Source of the DNA: Meconema thalassinum
Taxonomy: Eukaryota > Arthropoda > Insecta > Orthoptera > Tettigoniidae
Assembly (NCBI GenBank): GCA_946902985.2
Contig: OX336393.1
Location: 358,652,779-358,716,778 of the forward strand
Direction of reading: 5' to 3'
Length of the DNA stretch: 64,000 bases
The translations under genes were made by a program, and so were the position numbers. This document shows positions 44,635-56,067 of this stretch, piece by piece (position 1 is the first letter of the stretch; every line of letters begins with the position of its first letter). The notes under the pieces were generated by a model. The model was given only the letters and a program-made list of their open reading frames with translations. It was not told the DNA's origin and did not search any database.

Positions 44635-45356
44635 AACAACAACAAACAAGATGTTCAGTAAAAAACATATAGCCTACTTTCTCCTAAATGCATGGGTATT
44701 GTTATAACTCTTTGTCCTTTTCTAGGAGTATAATTGAATGTTGGTTGTAGTAGCTTGTTGAAATACAACGTGCTATATGGATATTAAACATGAATATGAG
44801 GTGCCCTTTGCTAGTGTTATCTCTGTAAAGAAATTCATTCAATTCGGTTTCACCGTGTTTGAATTGATATGGGGACTGGATTTGCACACATACATGGCCG
44901 CTATTTGCAAACTATTGGGCTGATGACCTTGTAGTCAGTCATAAGATGCTTTCCACAAAAAGGCATGTTGTTGCAACATCTGGTAGAGATCAAATTATTA
45001 GGATGGTCGTAATTTGAATTAAGCTTTTAACATTTGGGTGGCCGTCATTCCGTTTCCGTCAAGATGGCGGCGATATAAAACATGACACTGAGGTGGCCTT
45101 TGCTAGTGCTACCTCTGTACCAAATTTCGTTCAATTCGGGTTCACCGTGTTTGAATTGATAGGGGGAATCGATTTGCACACATACTTGGCAACCATCCGC
45201 AAAATATTAGGCTAATGACCTATTAGATTTGTCAAAGGAATCTCCCTCCATAAAGGTATTTTGTTGCAAAATTTGGTAGAGATCGGATGATTATGTTAGT
45301 CGTAATTTGATTTAAGCTTTGAACATTTGTGTGGCCGCCATTACGTTTCTGTCAAG
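44635..45356 (-). repeat. ATGGCGGC superfamily, family B copy (left part, split by the Gypsy element)
   Basis: Two family B units on the minus strand (GAATTCGGTTTCACC-type phrases near 44845 and 45136, and ATGGCGGCGATATAAAAC near 45064). They join the 140-bp end module (44640-44785). The copy breaks at 45356 and continues after the retrotransposon at 61525. The CAAG at the break is duplicated. Confidence 0.75.
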
Positions 45357-48300
45357 TGTACCCATGTGAGTAATCTCGATGGAAAATATGCTCCTGCCTC
45401 CAGCTAGCATCAGGACTCAGGCGTGTACCGTTCTCCCATTAAGCAGTTGCATATTTTGGATTTGAGGCTAAAAGGTATCAACTCTACAATGATAAGGCAC
45501 AACTCTACTCTAAAGACTTTAATTCAGTAAAACTCATGGCTTCAAACAAAATAATGAGAACACAAATCCCATAAACAATACACAAACAAACCAAGTTATT
45601 CCCACAATCCATTAATTATTCACATAGTTGAACAAATTAAATCCATATCACTATTCAATCTTTTACCATTATGTGGACTTTAAACTTTACTCAAGTGCAC
45701 TGATGCACATGTAATGTTTCACAAAACTGAACTATTACATTCATGTCATCTAATGTGACTTCTTTATATCCACAAAGTTACTTGTATCCTACAATACATC
45801 TGAATTTACATCATGTGTACTATCTGTGTTACATCTCTCTCTCCCACCAAATGCTTTCATGCATTAGCCAACTCATGGTTTGCACAACGATCTACTTGCA
45901 ACACCACAATTACGTAAGTCTACCCCCTCCACTCCCTTCTTATTATAGTTACACTGCATGTCATTGTGATTTCACTAAATAACTTCTGTTATCGTTGTGT
46001 CGGATAGTATACTATTACGCTACCCTTACGAGCGTAGACTGTGGCAACGAGTAACCAACTTCATTAACTAGGTGTCAGTGACAGTAACAAATACAACATC
46101 CAACCATTCGTTAGATTGCTAAATTTTTATATCATCAGGGAAATCTATGATTAGCAATGTGTTTTTAAACCACACACATTCATTACACATTATAACAATT
46201 CTTCCTTTTCATTACAAGCAAGGTCTTAAATCTGTCCGCTCAAGAACGCGAACCTTCACAGTTAGTTTAGTAACCCCCAGCCCAATGGAGCTGCCTGCAT
46301 ACAATGGCACGGAGTAGGGTCGTTCACGGCTGTAAACCGCCCCTTGTCTCCCCGTTTCCTGGACTTTTACCTCCCAAGCAGTATTACAACTTTGAATAAA
46401 ACATTGTGGTCACAATGATCCACGTGATCCCATATGATCTGAACTGAATATTATGCAATGGTTCTGGGTGAGCTTGAATATTTAATCCTATCCTTAGGAC
46501 ATTAATAACGGCCTCAACAGGTCCGTATCACAATATGAAGGCACGAGATTCATAGAACACAGGTCTAGTGGTTAGCCGGTATCTCAAATAAAATATTACG
46601 GTCAGTCAACAGCTGCCGCCAATGATTCGCTTCAACGAGCTGAATCACTCAACAATAAGTTCTCGGGGAATCAGGTATAGCGTCGAGGTGTCCAATGTTC
46701 TCCCCGCGCTTACCACAGGATTCGGACCCGGAACTTTTCATATCCAACATTGGAGATAGGGTACACACCAAATATGCTCCGGCATAAATTATTATCTCTG
46801 TACGCTCAAGCTGTACGAGATTTCACACGTCGATTAGATCACCTGACCCCTTACCTGTCCATGATCTCGCCTTATAATAAAGAGAACTCTAACTGTACTC
46901 TACGAGCTTAATCAAGCCACAAATTCCAATTCACTGTCAAGCTCCAACATTCCCGGGCATAATTATATTCCCATTAATACAATCTATTTAATATTAACTC
47001 TTTTCTCTTCCCTTAATGCAATCTACTGCTTGGCTAGATAAATAATCCAATTAGCGTAAATATTTCTTGCTTAAAACCTTTCATCCTGATGTATTCAATT
47101 ATACCGTTTATCATTATTATAATTATTATTATTATTATTACTGACATAAATTATCCTTCCGACACAACGTAACTGCTTCAATGATCGAACATTCGCGTTC
47201 GTCACGTTAAGTTTCACATAACTGAATTGCCATTATCTATTAGTAGCATTAATAGTGGTAAAGATTAATCCACTCTCTGATGTATTCAACATCTTACCTT
47301 TACTGAAATCAAACAATAAACATATGAGGATATGCCTCCTAATATTGATTCTTACTGGCATATTTTACACTTTCGAAATCACATTACATGCAGTGACTAT
47401 CCTTCTATAGTAACATGATTTGTTGGGTACTTACGTCGGCTTTATCCAGGTGGCTCCAACCACCATATTCCAGTGTCACCTGCCATCGGCTTACTTAGTG
47501 ACACATTGCCATCTTGCAAATACACATATTATATGACATCTGATTTATAAACACACGACACTTTTCCATTTTTATAATGAAGCTAATGCTTCCGAAACAC
47601 ATGACACTTTTCCATTTTTATAATGAAGCTAATGCTTCCAAAACACATAACACTATATAACACTGGTTATATTATGACTTTAAGAGATATTTACATAACA
47701 TCGGTGCACAAACACACGTTACACTTTAATTCCTGATTGGTTGACATTCCCTAGCATGTATCGAAAGTCCAGGTGCGGACGGCCCTTCCTTCGGTCCTAC
47801 CCCTTCCTGATTGAATCTCCCGATCATCTGCTCACGGATTCACCAACAGTTTCTCGATCATCCCTTGATAATCTTCCTACTATTGCAGCGATATGCTTAC
47901 ATCTCGTCATGAACGCTACTTACTGGTATACTCCAAATATGTATAACCCATCACTATACTTTACTGCGCTCAACATTGTACATTGTATTTACATGAATTA
48001 TCACTTTTCACAGTCCTGCCTAGTATCACACGGCACTTAATAAACATTATATAACAGTCTTACTGCACGGCTTCCCACATTGAAGTCCGAGCATCCTCTC
48101 CTAACTTCGGCAATATGCATTTCGCATAATCAAGGTTGTTAATTACCGACTTCATTCTTAGTTCATGACCATGCATGAATATATTCTCACATGTGTGTTA
48201 CATTGCACAGCTAACATGCTGATTACCAGTGAAATGTATAAGTCTTTGTGTGCGCCTGGGCGCTCCGTAGCTCTCAACTGCGACTGCTTCAAAACAACTC

Positions 48301-49224
48301 TCCCTCCGTCTGGGTCTAAAACTGTCACGAACTGTAAGTTTCAACTGTCCGCCGTAAACTGTGGTCAACTCTTCGCTTCGACTGGGTCCACCCTCTTATA
48401 TCTGATTCACACAAAAAGTAGGGCAAGAATTCCCGCGATAAATCAGCTCCTCTCCTAGGGTGATTCTGAACTTGGAATAATATCCATATTGTTCATTTTT
48501 CTTCGCTGGTCACAAAAATGTATGTGTGTTCGAGGATCGATCGGCCACTTAATTTATATTAATTATCTTATCAATGGCTTGGGGACGCTACTTCACTGGG
48601 AATCCCTGGCAACATCCTCAAGTTCAACCGCGAACACCCATAGTCCTGTAACATTACGCACTGCATTAAACATGCCTTGATTTCGCCGTTTTTTGGCTCT
48701 AAAATTGGCCTCCTGGCTAAAGATTCACCTGTGCGCAACTCTCATGTCATTGCATTGCTCCAATCATGAGTAATCAATGATTTTCCTTGGGATCTTCCCA
48801 TTCCATTCTCAAGTCTATTCTCAAACGGGGAAGAACCTGGTCATTATTTAACCTCCCGACCCCTTGCAGACGACTTATCTGGGTCAGCAAGATTGACGTG
48901 GCGCCACGGGCCTCCTCCCACAATTCTGGGGCTATTTGCAAAACGTCAAACTTCGAAACTCCTGTGTTTCAAATCCAGCATAGCCTACTTCATATAGTCC
49001 AAATAATGCTATCTTCCACTATTTTCCTGCATTATTTCACTAAATAATGTCAGTAACAACTGATATCACATCAGTAATTAAATATATAATTTCTTCTAGG
49101 GGTTCTTACAATGAAATACCCTCCACAGATCTCGGGTTCGTTCCCTGGTGGAACCTTCATTCAGAGCTCAACTTACCTCCGAGATCCACTTTCAAGACCA
49201 GTCAGCATGACCACCTCGGGTTCA
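45357..49224 (-). repeat. Left LTR (3' LTR of the element), 3868 bp
   Basis: Begins TGTACCCATGTGAG and ends CCTCGGGTTCA on the plus strand. It matches 56068-61524 once the nested insertion is removed. I count roughly one difference per 100 bp in the first kilobase by eye. Its small open frames (45743-45982, 47741-48040, 48165-48458 and others) recur in the other LTR simply because the LTR is duplicated. I see no domain in them. It includes an ATT microsatellite near 47115-47142 and a 55-bp tandem duplication near 47546-47645. Confidence 0.9.
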
Positions 49225-49240
49225 TATTCCCCTTGCAAAA
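49225..49240 (-). promoter_or_regulatory. Polypurine tract
   Basis: On the minus strand GCAAGGGGAATA abuts the 3' LTR start TGAACCCGAGG. This is the place and composition expected for the plus-strand primer of an LTR element. Confidence 0.65.
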
Positions 49241-49309
49241 CTTATAAAAGTCAATTGCAAGTGACTTTATGTAAGTAACCAGCTGACTGTCCGACTCTCT
49301 GTGTTTACA

Positions 49310-52300
49310 TTAGAGGTCTTTCACCTCGTCTGGCTGTGAGTAGGTTAGTCTGGTTCCCCTTTCCACTCTGCGCTCAGCCCTAAACTGTTCATTCTCTAAG
49401 CGGAGGGTCGTATTTATGGCCTCAACCTTTCTCGCTACTCCAACCATTTCTTTGTAAAATTCTAACATGCACTGGCACTCTTGTTGTTCGCTTCCTTCAC
49501 TGGGCAAGCTGTCTGCTTCTCGTTCCGTCCCGCTGCGTGAAACTTCAGGTCTGACTTCCTGGCTGACTTTGCCGTCCACGTTCAGTTGGGTGTGCGCTGC
49601 TAAGATTTCTTCTTGTTCGTCAAATTCTTCTGGCGAATAGTAAACTTTTAAGTTGGCAGCATTCATAACGACCTCGTTTCCTGTTTCTAAATGCCTTATT
49701 CTGTATGCATTGTTCTGTAGGTCTCTGATAACCTCGAACGGGCCGTGATATCCAAAAATGAACTTCTTATATTTTCTTGCTCCTGGATCTGAACTGGCTG
49801 GCCTCCTGACTAAAACTTTTTCACCGACGAGAAGCGGTCTGTGATACCTCTTCGCACGATTTCTCCTCTGACGTCTCTCCGCTTGTGCCTGGAGATATTC
49901 GAAGGTTCGTTGGATCCTCAATTCTCGTCCTGGCTGTGCGTCTACTGGTAATGGAACAACACCATTCCACGGTCTTTCCGGCCTCTGATCCAAATGTAGA
50001 GTCACGGGAACCTGACCTGTCGCCTCATGTACCGTATTATTTATACAGTATTCAATTACTTCTAGGAATTCAATCCAACGCCAGTTCTCTTCAGAGCAGT
50101 AGCTCTTCATGTACTTCTGGATCTCTCTCATTACTCTTTCAACAGGACTTGCCTCAGGATGGCGAATGGTAGATAAAATCTGCCTAATTCCTAGAGTTTC
50201 CAGTTCTCGACCAAATTCCGCGCTTGTGAAGCAACTTCCGTGATCTGAGAGGATGTTATTCGGCTTTCCAAGAATCGGAATAACTCTCTCTTTCAGGCGT
50301 TTCAATACCTGCTTTGAACTTGTCTTCTGTATGGGGCATAATACCACAATTTTTGAAAATACATCCATGGCTACAAAAATGTGTCTATTGCCTCTACGTG
50401 CTCTAGGCAATGGCCCAAAGTTATCTATGCTTAATAGCTGCCTTGGCTTCTCCGGTAACAACGGAATAGGTCGTTGCCTCATTAAAAATGGATTTGGCTT
50501 TACCCTTTGGCACAAATCGCATGTCCTAATGGCATTTCTCACAGTTTCTCTCAACTTTGGCCAAGTGAATGCTTCTTTCAACAGAGCGGTAATTTTGTCA
50601 ATTCCGGGATGTCCAAATGCTCTGTGTGCTAGCCACACCAATCTCCTCTGCAAAGGTGCAGGAATGACAACTCTTTGTCGTGTATGGTCCACATCATCCC
50701 ACTTGTGTAGTATCTGATTATACCATACATAATCTGTTGATAATGCCTCTGCCTCTCTGTATATTGCAGTTCCCCTTGCTAATCGTCCCTCGAAGTAATC
50801 GATCATCATCTTCAACCACGGGTCTTCGCGTTGTAGGTTGGTAAGATTCCTCAAATCATCCAAAGTCTTCTGATCTCGATTCTCAATCTGGACAGCGAGA
50901 GTTTCCTCTTCTCTAGGGTAACGGCTTAATATGTCCGGTATTACATTTTCTTTCCCTGGACAGTATTCTATTTCCACATTGAATTGTTGAATATACAGGG
51001 ACCATCTTGTCAACCGCTGGCTAGACAAGTCCGTCTTTAACAGGAATGTTAAAGCTTTATGGTCTGTTCTGAGGACTATTTGAAAGCCATACACGAGTTT
51101 ATGCCATGTTTGCAACGCGTATAAAATTGCGAGCAACTCTATCTCTGTAATCGTGTAGTTTTTCTCATGGGCTTTCAGCCTCCTACTTATAAAGGCAATA
51201 AAAATTTTCCTTTCAGGCTTATCAACATTTTCCTGGAATAGCATCGCTCCTACACCAACAAGTGATGCATCCGTCTGTATGATGAATTTCTGGGTATAAT
51301 CCGGGTATCCCAGCTTCACATATTCCAAAAGCATTTGTTTTGACCTCACGAATGCTTTCTGACATTGCTCCGTCCAATTCCATCTGCCGCCTTTCTTCAA
51401 TAAATCCTGCAAGGGTGCTACTGTCGTAGTATAATTTGGGCAGTGGTTCGAAAAGAATCCAATTACTCCCAAATACTGTCGGACATGCTTTACTTTCGTG
51501 GGTCGAGGGAAATTCCGAATTACCTCCAATTTATCTGGGTTAGGCTTAACTCCATTTGCATCAATAACATGCCCTAGGAATTTAACTTCCCTCTGACAGA
51601 AGTGCGATTTCTTGATATTAACCTTAAAGTTAGCTTCTCGAAGGTCATCTAGCAACTTCTTCAGGTCTCTCATGTGCTCCTCCAGAGATTCTGATGTGAG
51701 TAGAATGTCGTCTACGTATCTGATGGTTCTCTCCTTCACATCATCGGATAGATTGCGATCTAACGCTCTTATCAGGGCTGAACCAGCTGTTTTCAACCCA
51801 AAAGGTAGCCTTAAAAACGTATATGTGTGTTGATCAAACATAAATCCTGTCAACAGACTAGTTTTCTTCTCTAATTCAAGATGGTGGAAACTGGAAGTAA
51901 TATCCAAATTTGTGAATACGGTTTTCCCTTTGAATTTCCTGAGTTTTTCCTTAATAGGTGGCACTTGGTCGAACTCCGGAATAACCTTCAAATTTAAATG
52001 TCTCAGGTCCAGACATACTCTGACAGTCCCGTCTGTCTTAGGTACAATCACCAATGGACTTACGTAAGGCGTAGGTGTCTTCTCAATAACACCGGCCTCC
52101 AACATCTCCTGAATTGCCTCTTTCACTTTAGCATAATGCTTTTCGGCTATAGGGTAGGGTTTCTGCCTAAATGGTGTCCAATCACTTACTTGGAAAGCAT
52201 AAGTGAAGTTCTTTATACGACCAGGTCTCGAATCAAAGACTTCCTTCTGTTCCAGTAATAATTGCCTTAAATTTTCCTTCTCTTTTGGTCCAATTTTTGC

Positions 52301-52732
52301 TTCTTCAAGCTTTTCCGAAATATGTTCTTCCAGTTCGGGTTCCAGATCTTTTTCTAAGTCTGCGGCTAGTGTTTTCAGTTCTTCTTCTAACTGTTCAATA
52401 GCTAACACTTCTTCCTCAGCCACATCTCTGTATGTATGCCATACTTGTTCATCTGACCCTGGTTCATTCTGATTGAGTGCGACCTCTAAGCCTTCAGCTT
52501 CCTCATTCACATGGAACATAACCCTGTCCTGTGCTAGGTCAATTATCACTCGGTATTCCCTTATAAATTGCGCCCCTATAATCAGGTTAAAAGGCAGTTT
52601 GTTTACTAATAGAAAACTCTGTGAAAACGTAGAGCCTCCTATCTGTAACTCTAGGAATACTTGATATTTGCATACCATCGTTCTGTCTGGAATTACACCT
52701 TTTATTTTGACACTTGAGATAGGTATTTTCAA
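49310..52732 (-). CDS. pol: Gypsy-like Pol: protease C-terminus, RT, RNase H, integrase
   Basis: A 1140-codon open frame. RT: KTDGTVRVCLDLRHLNLK, VFTNLDITSSFHHLEL, LPFGLKTAGSAL, IRYVDDILLTS. RNase H: FIIQTDASLVGVGAMLF, TITEIELLAILYALQ, RTDHKALTFL. Integrase: an HHCC finger (HRAFGHPG ... CDLCQRVK) and a DDE core (LSIDNFGPLP, AMDVFSK, ILSDHGSCF, HPEASPVERVMREIQ), then a GPFEVI-type C-terminal segment. All catalytic residues I can check are present. The protease active site LLDTAST lies just upstream in the same frame (Asp codon 52801-52799), separated by an in-frame TAG at 52765-52763. Confidence 0.92.
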   Translation of the reverse strand: MKIPISSVKIKGVIPDRTMVCKYQVFLELQIGGSTFSQSFLLVNKLPFNLIIGAQFIREYRVIIDLAQDRVMFHVNEEAEGLEVALNQNEPGSDEQVWHTYRDVAEEEVLAIEQLEEELKTLAADLEKDLEPELEEHISEKLEEAKIGPKEKENLRQLLLEQKEVFDSRPGRIKNFTYAFQVSDWTPFRQKPYPIAEKHYAKVKEAIQEMLEAGVIEKTPTPYVSPLVIVPKTDGTVRVCLDLRHLNLKVIPEFDQVPPIKEKLRKFKGKTVFTNLDITSSFHHLELEKKTSLLTGFMFDQHTYTFLRLPFGLKTAGSALIRALDRNLSDDVKERTIRYVDDILLTSESLEEHMRDLKKLLDDLREANFKVNIKKSHFCQREVKFLGHVIDANGVKPNPDKLEVIRNFPRPTKVKHVRQYLGVIGFFSNHCPNYTTTVAPLQDLLKKGGRWNWTEQCQKAFVRSKQMLLEYVKLGYPDYTQKFIIQTDASLVGVGAMLFQENVDKPERKIFIAFISRRLKAHEKNYTITEIELLAILYALQTWHKLVYGFQIVLRTDHKALTFLLKTDLSSQRLTRWSLYIQQFNVEIEYCPGKENVIPDILSRYPREEETLAVQIENRDQKTLDDLRNLTNLQREDPWLKMMIDYFEGRLARGTAIYREAEALSTDYVWYNQILHKWDDVDHTRQRVVIPAPLQRRLVWLAHRAFGHPGIDKITALLKEAFTWPKLRETVRNAIRTCDLCQRVKPNPFLMRQRPIPLLPEKPRQLLSIDNFGPLPRARRGNRHIFVAMDVFSKIVVLCPIQKTSSKQVLKRLKERVIPILGKPNNILSDHGSCFTSAEFGRELETLGIRQILSTIRHPEASPVERVMREIQKYMKSYCSEENWRWIEFLEVIEYCINNTVHEATGQVPVTLHLDQRPERPWNGVVPLPVDAQPGRELRIQRTFEYLQAQAERRQRRNRAKRYHRPLLVGEKVLVRRPASSDPGARKYKKFIFGYHGPFEVIRDLQNNAYRIRHLETGNEVVMNAANLKVYYSPEEFDEQEEILAAHTQLNVDGKVSQEVRPEVSRSGTEREADSLPSEGSEQQECQCMLEFYKEMVGVARKVEAINTTLRLENEQFRAERRVERGTRLTYSQPDEVKDL

Positions 52733-52936
52733 AACATTTTCTCTCTGCGCTATCTCATTATACTAAGCTTGTGTCATAAGGCACACTGTAGAAGCCGTAT
52801 CCAATAAACTTCTTATTTTCAACCCTGCCACTCTTATCAAAATAATGGGCAATTCTCGTTTGACCATGACCTGTGATCCTCCCGTATCCTCAATTAACTC
52901 TTTTGGTTTGGCTATCCAATTGATGACGTTGACTGA
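52733..52936 (-). pseudogene. Protease N-terminal part between two amber codons
   Basis: The same frame as pol, reading RELPIILIRVAGLKIRSLLD and TASTVCLMTQA before TAG at 52765-52763. LLDTAS is the aspartic protease motif. At its upstream side another TAG (52939-52937) separates it from the nucleocapsid-like frame. Either the ambers are mutations or one is a readthrough site. The TAG inside the protease is most simply a lesion. Confidence 0.7.
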
Positions 52937-53536
52937 CTACCATCCATCATTTCCAAATTCTCCTAATTTTGGCGTTTTTTTTTCAATAGCGCCCGTCCCC
53001 TTAGAGTTTACTCTCTCCTGTTCGCTGCGCTGTAGCTCCAAACTCTTAGCTCCGTCTCCATATCTATCTGGCGATGTCCTGTTCTGCATAACTTCTTGCC
53101 AGTGGACTTGTTGCTTCGGGGGCTCATCTCCCCTTTCATTGAGGTATTGCAATGAAGCGTGGTATCGCTCCTCTACCTCATCATCGAAGTTACGTCTTCT
53201 TTCCTGGGGTCTCCAATTTCTATTGTTGCCTTCTTGGCCATTGTTACCTCCATTGTTTTGGTACGGCCTATTCCTGGTATTCTGCTTGTTCCAAGAATTT
53301 CGGTCTCTTCCCCTGCCAGCATTACCTTTATATTTCAGCTGCCATCTTCTGGGTTCCTGTTCCCATTGACGTCCGTTGGAATCTAACGTATCTGTGCTAG
53401 TAGCTTTGTTGTTCTTTGGAGCTTGATACTGGTCAGTCTGCGTGATGGTCACATGTACCTGTTCCACGGTTCGATTCTGACGCATCGTATTTGCTGTTGT
53501 GAGGTCCAGTTGTCTCAGAACTGTCTCCATTTCCAT
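52937..53536 (-). CDS. gag: Gag C-terminal, nucleocapsid-like basic Asn/Arg-rich region
   Basis: About 199 codons rich in N, R, Q and G (GNAGRGRDRNSWNKQNTRNR), with no CCHC zinc knuckle. It continues Gag after a -1 frame change near 53530-53545 (AAAATTG) and ends at TAG 52939-52937, in frame with pol. Nucleic-acid binding by the basic stretch is inferred from composition and position. Confidence 0.65.
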   Translation of the reverse strand: MEMETVLRQLDLTTANTMRQNRTVEQVHVTITQTDQYQAPKNNKATSTDTLDSNGRQWEQEPRRWQLKYKGNAGRGRDRNSWNKQNTRNRPYQNNGGNNGQEGNNRNWRPQERRRNFDDEVEERYHASLQYLNERGDEPPKQQVHWQEVMQNRTSPDRYGDGAKSLELQRSEQERVNSKGTGAIEKKTPKLGEFGNDGW

Positions 53537-55365
53537 AGCAATTTTGCATTAGCCGAGATTAGCAGTCTCTGTATCTCGTATGGAAGCTGTTTGGCGATAG
53601 CAATACATAATTCCAGCTCGCTAGGCTTTTGATCAAGTTCTTTGAACCGACACATCTGTGATATGAAGAATTCTGCATACTTCGTTGGATTGTTAGTGCT
53701 GTATCTTTTTGAATATAAATCCAACCGTAAATTCTGTTGGGTCGCTGGATCCCAATATCTCTTCAAAAATGCATCTCGAAACTCCTCAACAGTATCGAAA
53801 GTGTAGCGGAAACTGCGAATCCATAATGCGCACTCCCCTTCTGTTAATTTCTCTATAGCTCGTAGCCTGCGCTCTTGCGGTATTCGCGCATCATTCAAAT
53901 ATTCAGACACTTCTTTTAGCCAATATTTCGGTGTCATACTACAGTGGCTACCTGAGAATTTCCTTGGTTTCTCTTCACTTACTCTGATAACATTTATCAC
54001 TTGTGTGTGCATAGCATTTTCGTGTGGCGTCGATGCTGCAACTGGCGCACCTGGCGTCATATAAGGACTTTCGCCTGGGCCTGTAGCACTCCTTATTATA
54101 GGCTGGGTTTCCAAATCTGCCCACCTAGTTCTCCTCATATCGTCCATGCTGCCTTCGCTAGACTTAGGATCTTTCATGAGGGTTTCCTCTTGCGCAATTA
54201 TCCTAGTCTCCATTTGATTGTGGCGCATCTCTGCCCTTTCCAGACGAGTAATTACCTCTTTCTCTATTCTGGTAAGCCTATCTCGATTTTCCTCGGCTAC
54301 TTGAAATATTTTCTGCTTGTCTTCCTTCAGACTTTGCTTAATATGGGATATTTCATCCTCTACATTTTCCTTTATCTGAGCGAGGGTCTTGTCGTTTGCC
54401 TCTGTCTTTTGGCCTTCTCTCACTTCGAGTTCTTCCCTTAATCCTTTGATTTCCTCTCGAATGTGTCCATTGACCTTTGACATTTCATTCCGGACCTTAA
54501 TGATTTCACCTCTATTCTCCTCTTGCCTTTTGTTAACTACGACAATGTCACTTTGAACTTGGTCCAGTTCTTGATGAATTTTGCTCATCTGACCCTTCAT
54601 ATTTCCTACCAGCTCTTTACTCTCGTTAACGACAGCCTTGATTTCACCTATTTCCTGGCATTGACCTAATATATTCTGATCCTGTTTCTTTAGATCACCG
54701 TTAATTGCTCTAGCATAGCTTTTCAATTTCGTGTCCCATTTACTGTCGTTTTCTTCCAACCTTTGATCTACCGTACGGGTAAATTCTGCGAACTGTTTCG
54801 CTTGGCGTTCGAGATTCGCCTCATTTTGGATTTGAATATCCGTAATGTCGTTAGATAACGCGTCTAACCTATTGTTGGTTTCATCCTGCGCATGCTTACA
54901 CGCTTGTAAGTTACTCTCAAGTTTGGCTTCTATAGCCTCGAAACGTTTATCCGTCTTAACCTGCATTTCCGATACAATGCGTACAACAGTTTCTGTAACT
55001 TCGGTCTTAATTACCTCTTGCATCTGACCTAACTTATCGTTTAACTCAACCTTATTCGCCTCCAATCGGTTGTTTATTTCAACCTGATTTTCATTAATGG
55101 CCAGCTGATTGGCATCTAACCGATTACTCAATTCAACCTGGTTATGATTAATTGCCTCCTGATTGGCATCTAACCGATTATTCAATTCACTCTGATTATG
55201 ATTCATTGCATTCTGATTTGCATTAATTGCCTCCTGATTGGCATCTAACCGAGTGTTTATTTCATTCTGGAAAGCCTTTGCTTCCAACTTATTTTGCTCA
55301 TTAACAGCGTCAAAATGCTGTCTTAAGCCTGCAATCAACTGCACGATCTCCTCTGTACAAGACAT
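53515..55365 (-). CDS. gag: Gypsy-like Gag with long coiled coil and capsid domain
   Basis: I start at ATG 55365 (MSCTEEIVQLIAGLRQ). An in-frame ATG at 55470 would add 35 residues. The first 400 residues are a coiled coil with heptad-like repeats such as NRLDANQEAIN and NQVELSNRL, repeated about four times at the DNA level (54- and 75-bp spacing, 55040-55260). The capsid-like domain follows: YWLKEVSEYLNDARIPQERR, ALWIRSFRYTFDTVEEFRDA, FLKRYWDPATQQ, CRFKELDQKPSELELC. It ends at a stop after LLWKWRQF at 53515, where the frame changes to 53536-52937. Length and coiled coil are unusual for Gypsy Gag. Confidence 0.8.
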   Translation of the reverse strand: MSCTEEIVQLIAGLRQHFDAVNEQNKLEAKAFQNEINTRLDANQEAINANQNAMNHNQSELNNRLDANQEAINHNQVELSNRLDANQLAINENQVEINNRLEANKVELNDKLGQMQEVIKTEVTETVVRIVSEMQVKTDKRFEAIEAKLESNLQACKHAQDETNNRLDALSNDITDIQIQNEANLERQAKQFAEFTRTVDQRLEENDSKWDTKLKSYARAINGDLKKQDQNILGQCQEIGEIKAVVNESKELVGNMKGQMSKIHQELDQVQSDIVVVNKRQEENRGEIIKVRNEMSKVNGHIREEIKGLREELEVREGQKTEANDKTLAQIKENVEDEISHIKQSLKEDKQKIFQVAEENRDRLTRIEKEVITRLERAEMRHNQMETRIIAQEETLMKDPKSSEGSMDDMRRTRWADLETQPIIRSATGPGESPYMTPGAPVAASTPHENAMHTQVINVIRVSEEKPRKFSGSHCSMTPKYWLKEVSEYLNDARIPQERRLRAIEKLTEGECALWIRSFRYTFDTVEEFRDAFLKRYWDPATQQNLRLDLYSKRYSTNNPTKYAEFFISQMCRFKELDQKPSELELCIAIAKQLPYEIQRLLISANAKLLWKWRQF

Positions 55366-55470
55366 TCTTACAATAATATACCTTGAGATGCAGGCAGGCT
55401 TCCTGGAAATATGTGTGGATACGTTTTGGAGAGAGACACAAAACACTGCACACATGCTGCAAAATTGCAT

Positions 55471-56050
55471 AAACTTTGAATCTATGGATTAATTATGGAT
55501 CGGGTGCGTAGCGCTCATACCCTTGGGTAATCCTCTTCTCAATAGAGAGACTCTGCGTTACGTCAAAAGCCTACTGAACTCAAAAATCACTCAAACACAG
55601 TTTGAGGCAAAAATATAATTACTATGGTTTTTCCCATGAAATACCATAAAAATCTATGGGGTTTCCCTAAATCCCATAAGCTCCACGAACCTGGGCGCCA
55701 TGATAAATGAATATAGTATCATGTGAGGTGGTCCACGTTAAGACATCGCAGCAACCCTCCAAGGTCTCGGTTGTACTGTCGAATGCCCCACTTGGGTCTC
55801 GCCATGATAAATAAATACACCTCTTGCGCATATGGTGACCTGTATTTTAAACCGGCCCACATACCAGCGCCATGATAAATGAATTGAGTATATCAAGGGA
55901 GGTGGTTATCAAAATTTATATTGTTCGTATCGGAGCTTACCTAAGGTTAGGCGCGGTCATCCCCTAATTCATGTTAGTCGTTATTTTAATAGAGTTGTGT
56001 GCACAAGATCCAGACCGACTTTAGTTGTACCAATAGCTCAAATCACTGTA
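55471..56050 (-). other. Element leader between primer site and gag
   Basis: About 600 bp of noncoding leader. Three similar phrases CATGATAAATGAATA, CATGATAAATAAATA and CATGATAAATGAATT (about 55700, 55803 and 55871) recur with roughly 70-100 bp spacing. A packaging or dimerisation role is conceivable but not shown. Confidence 0.45.
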
Positions 56051-56067
56051 AAGAACATCAATTCCCA
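56050..56067 (-). promoter_or_regulatory. Primer binding site
   Basis: On the minus strand TGGGAATTGATGTTCTTT begins immediately after the 5' LTR. TGG pairs with the CCA end of a tRNA. I cannot assign the tRNA from memory. Confidence 0.55.

Noticed and set aside
45743..48458. Short open frames inside the left LTR, repeated almost unchanged at 56454-59389
   Set aside because: They look conserved only because they lie in duplicated LTRs. No domain, no codon-like conservation, and differences do not favour silent positions as far as I can see.
49885..53369. Several plus-strand frames across the Gypsy pol and gag
   Set aside because: All are antisense to the intact Pol and Gag frames.
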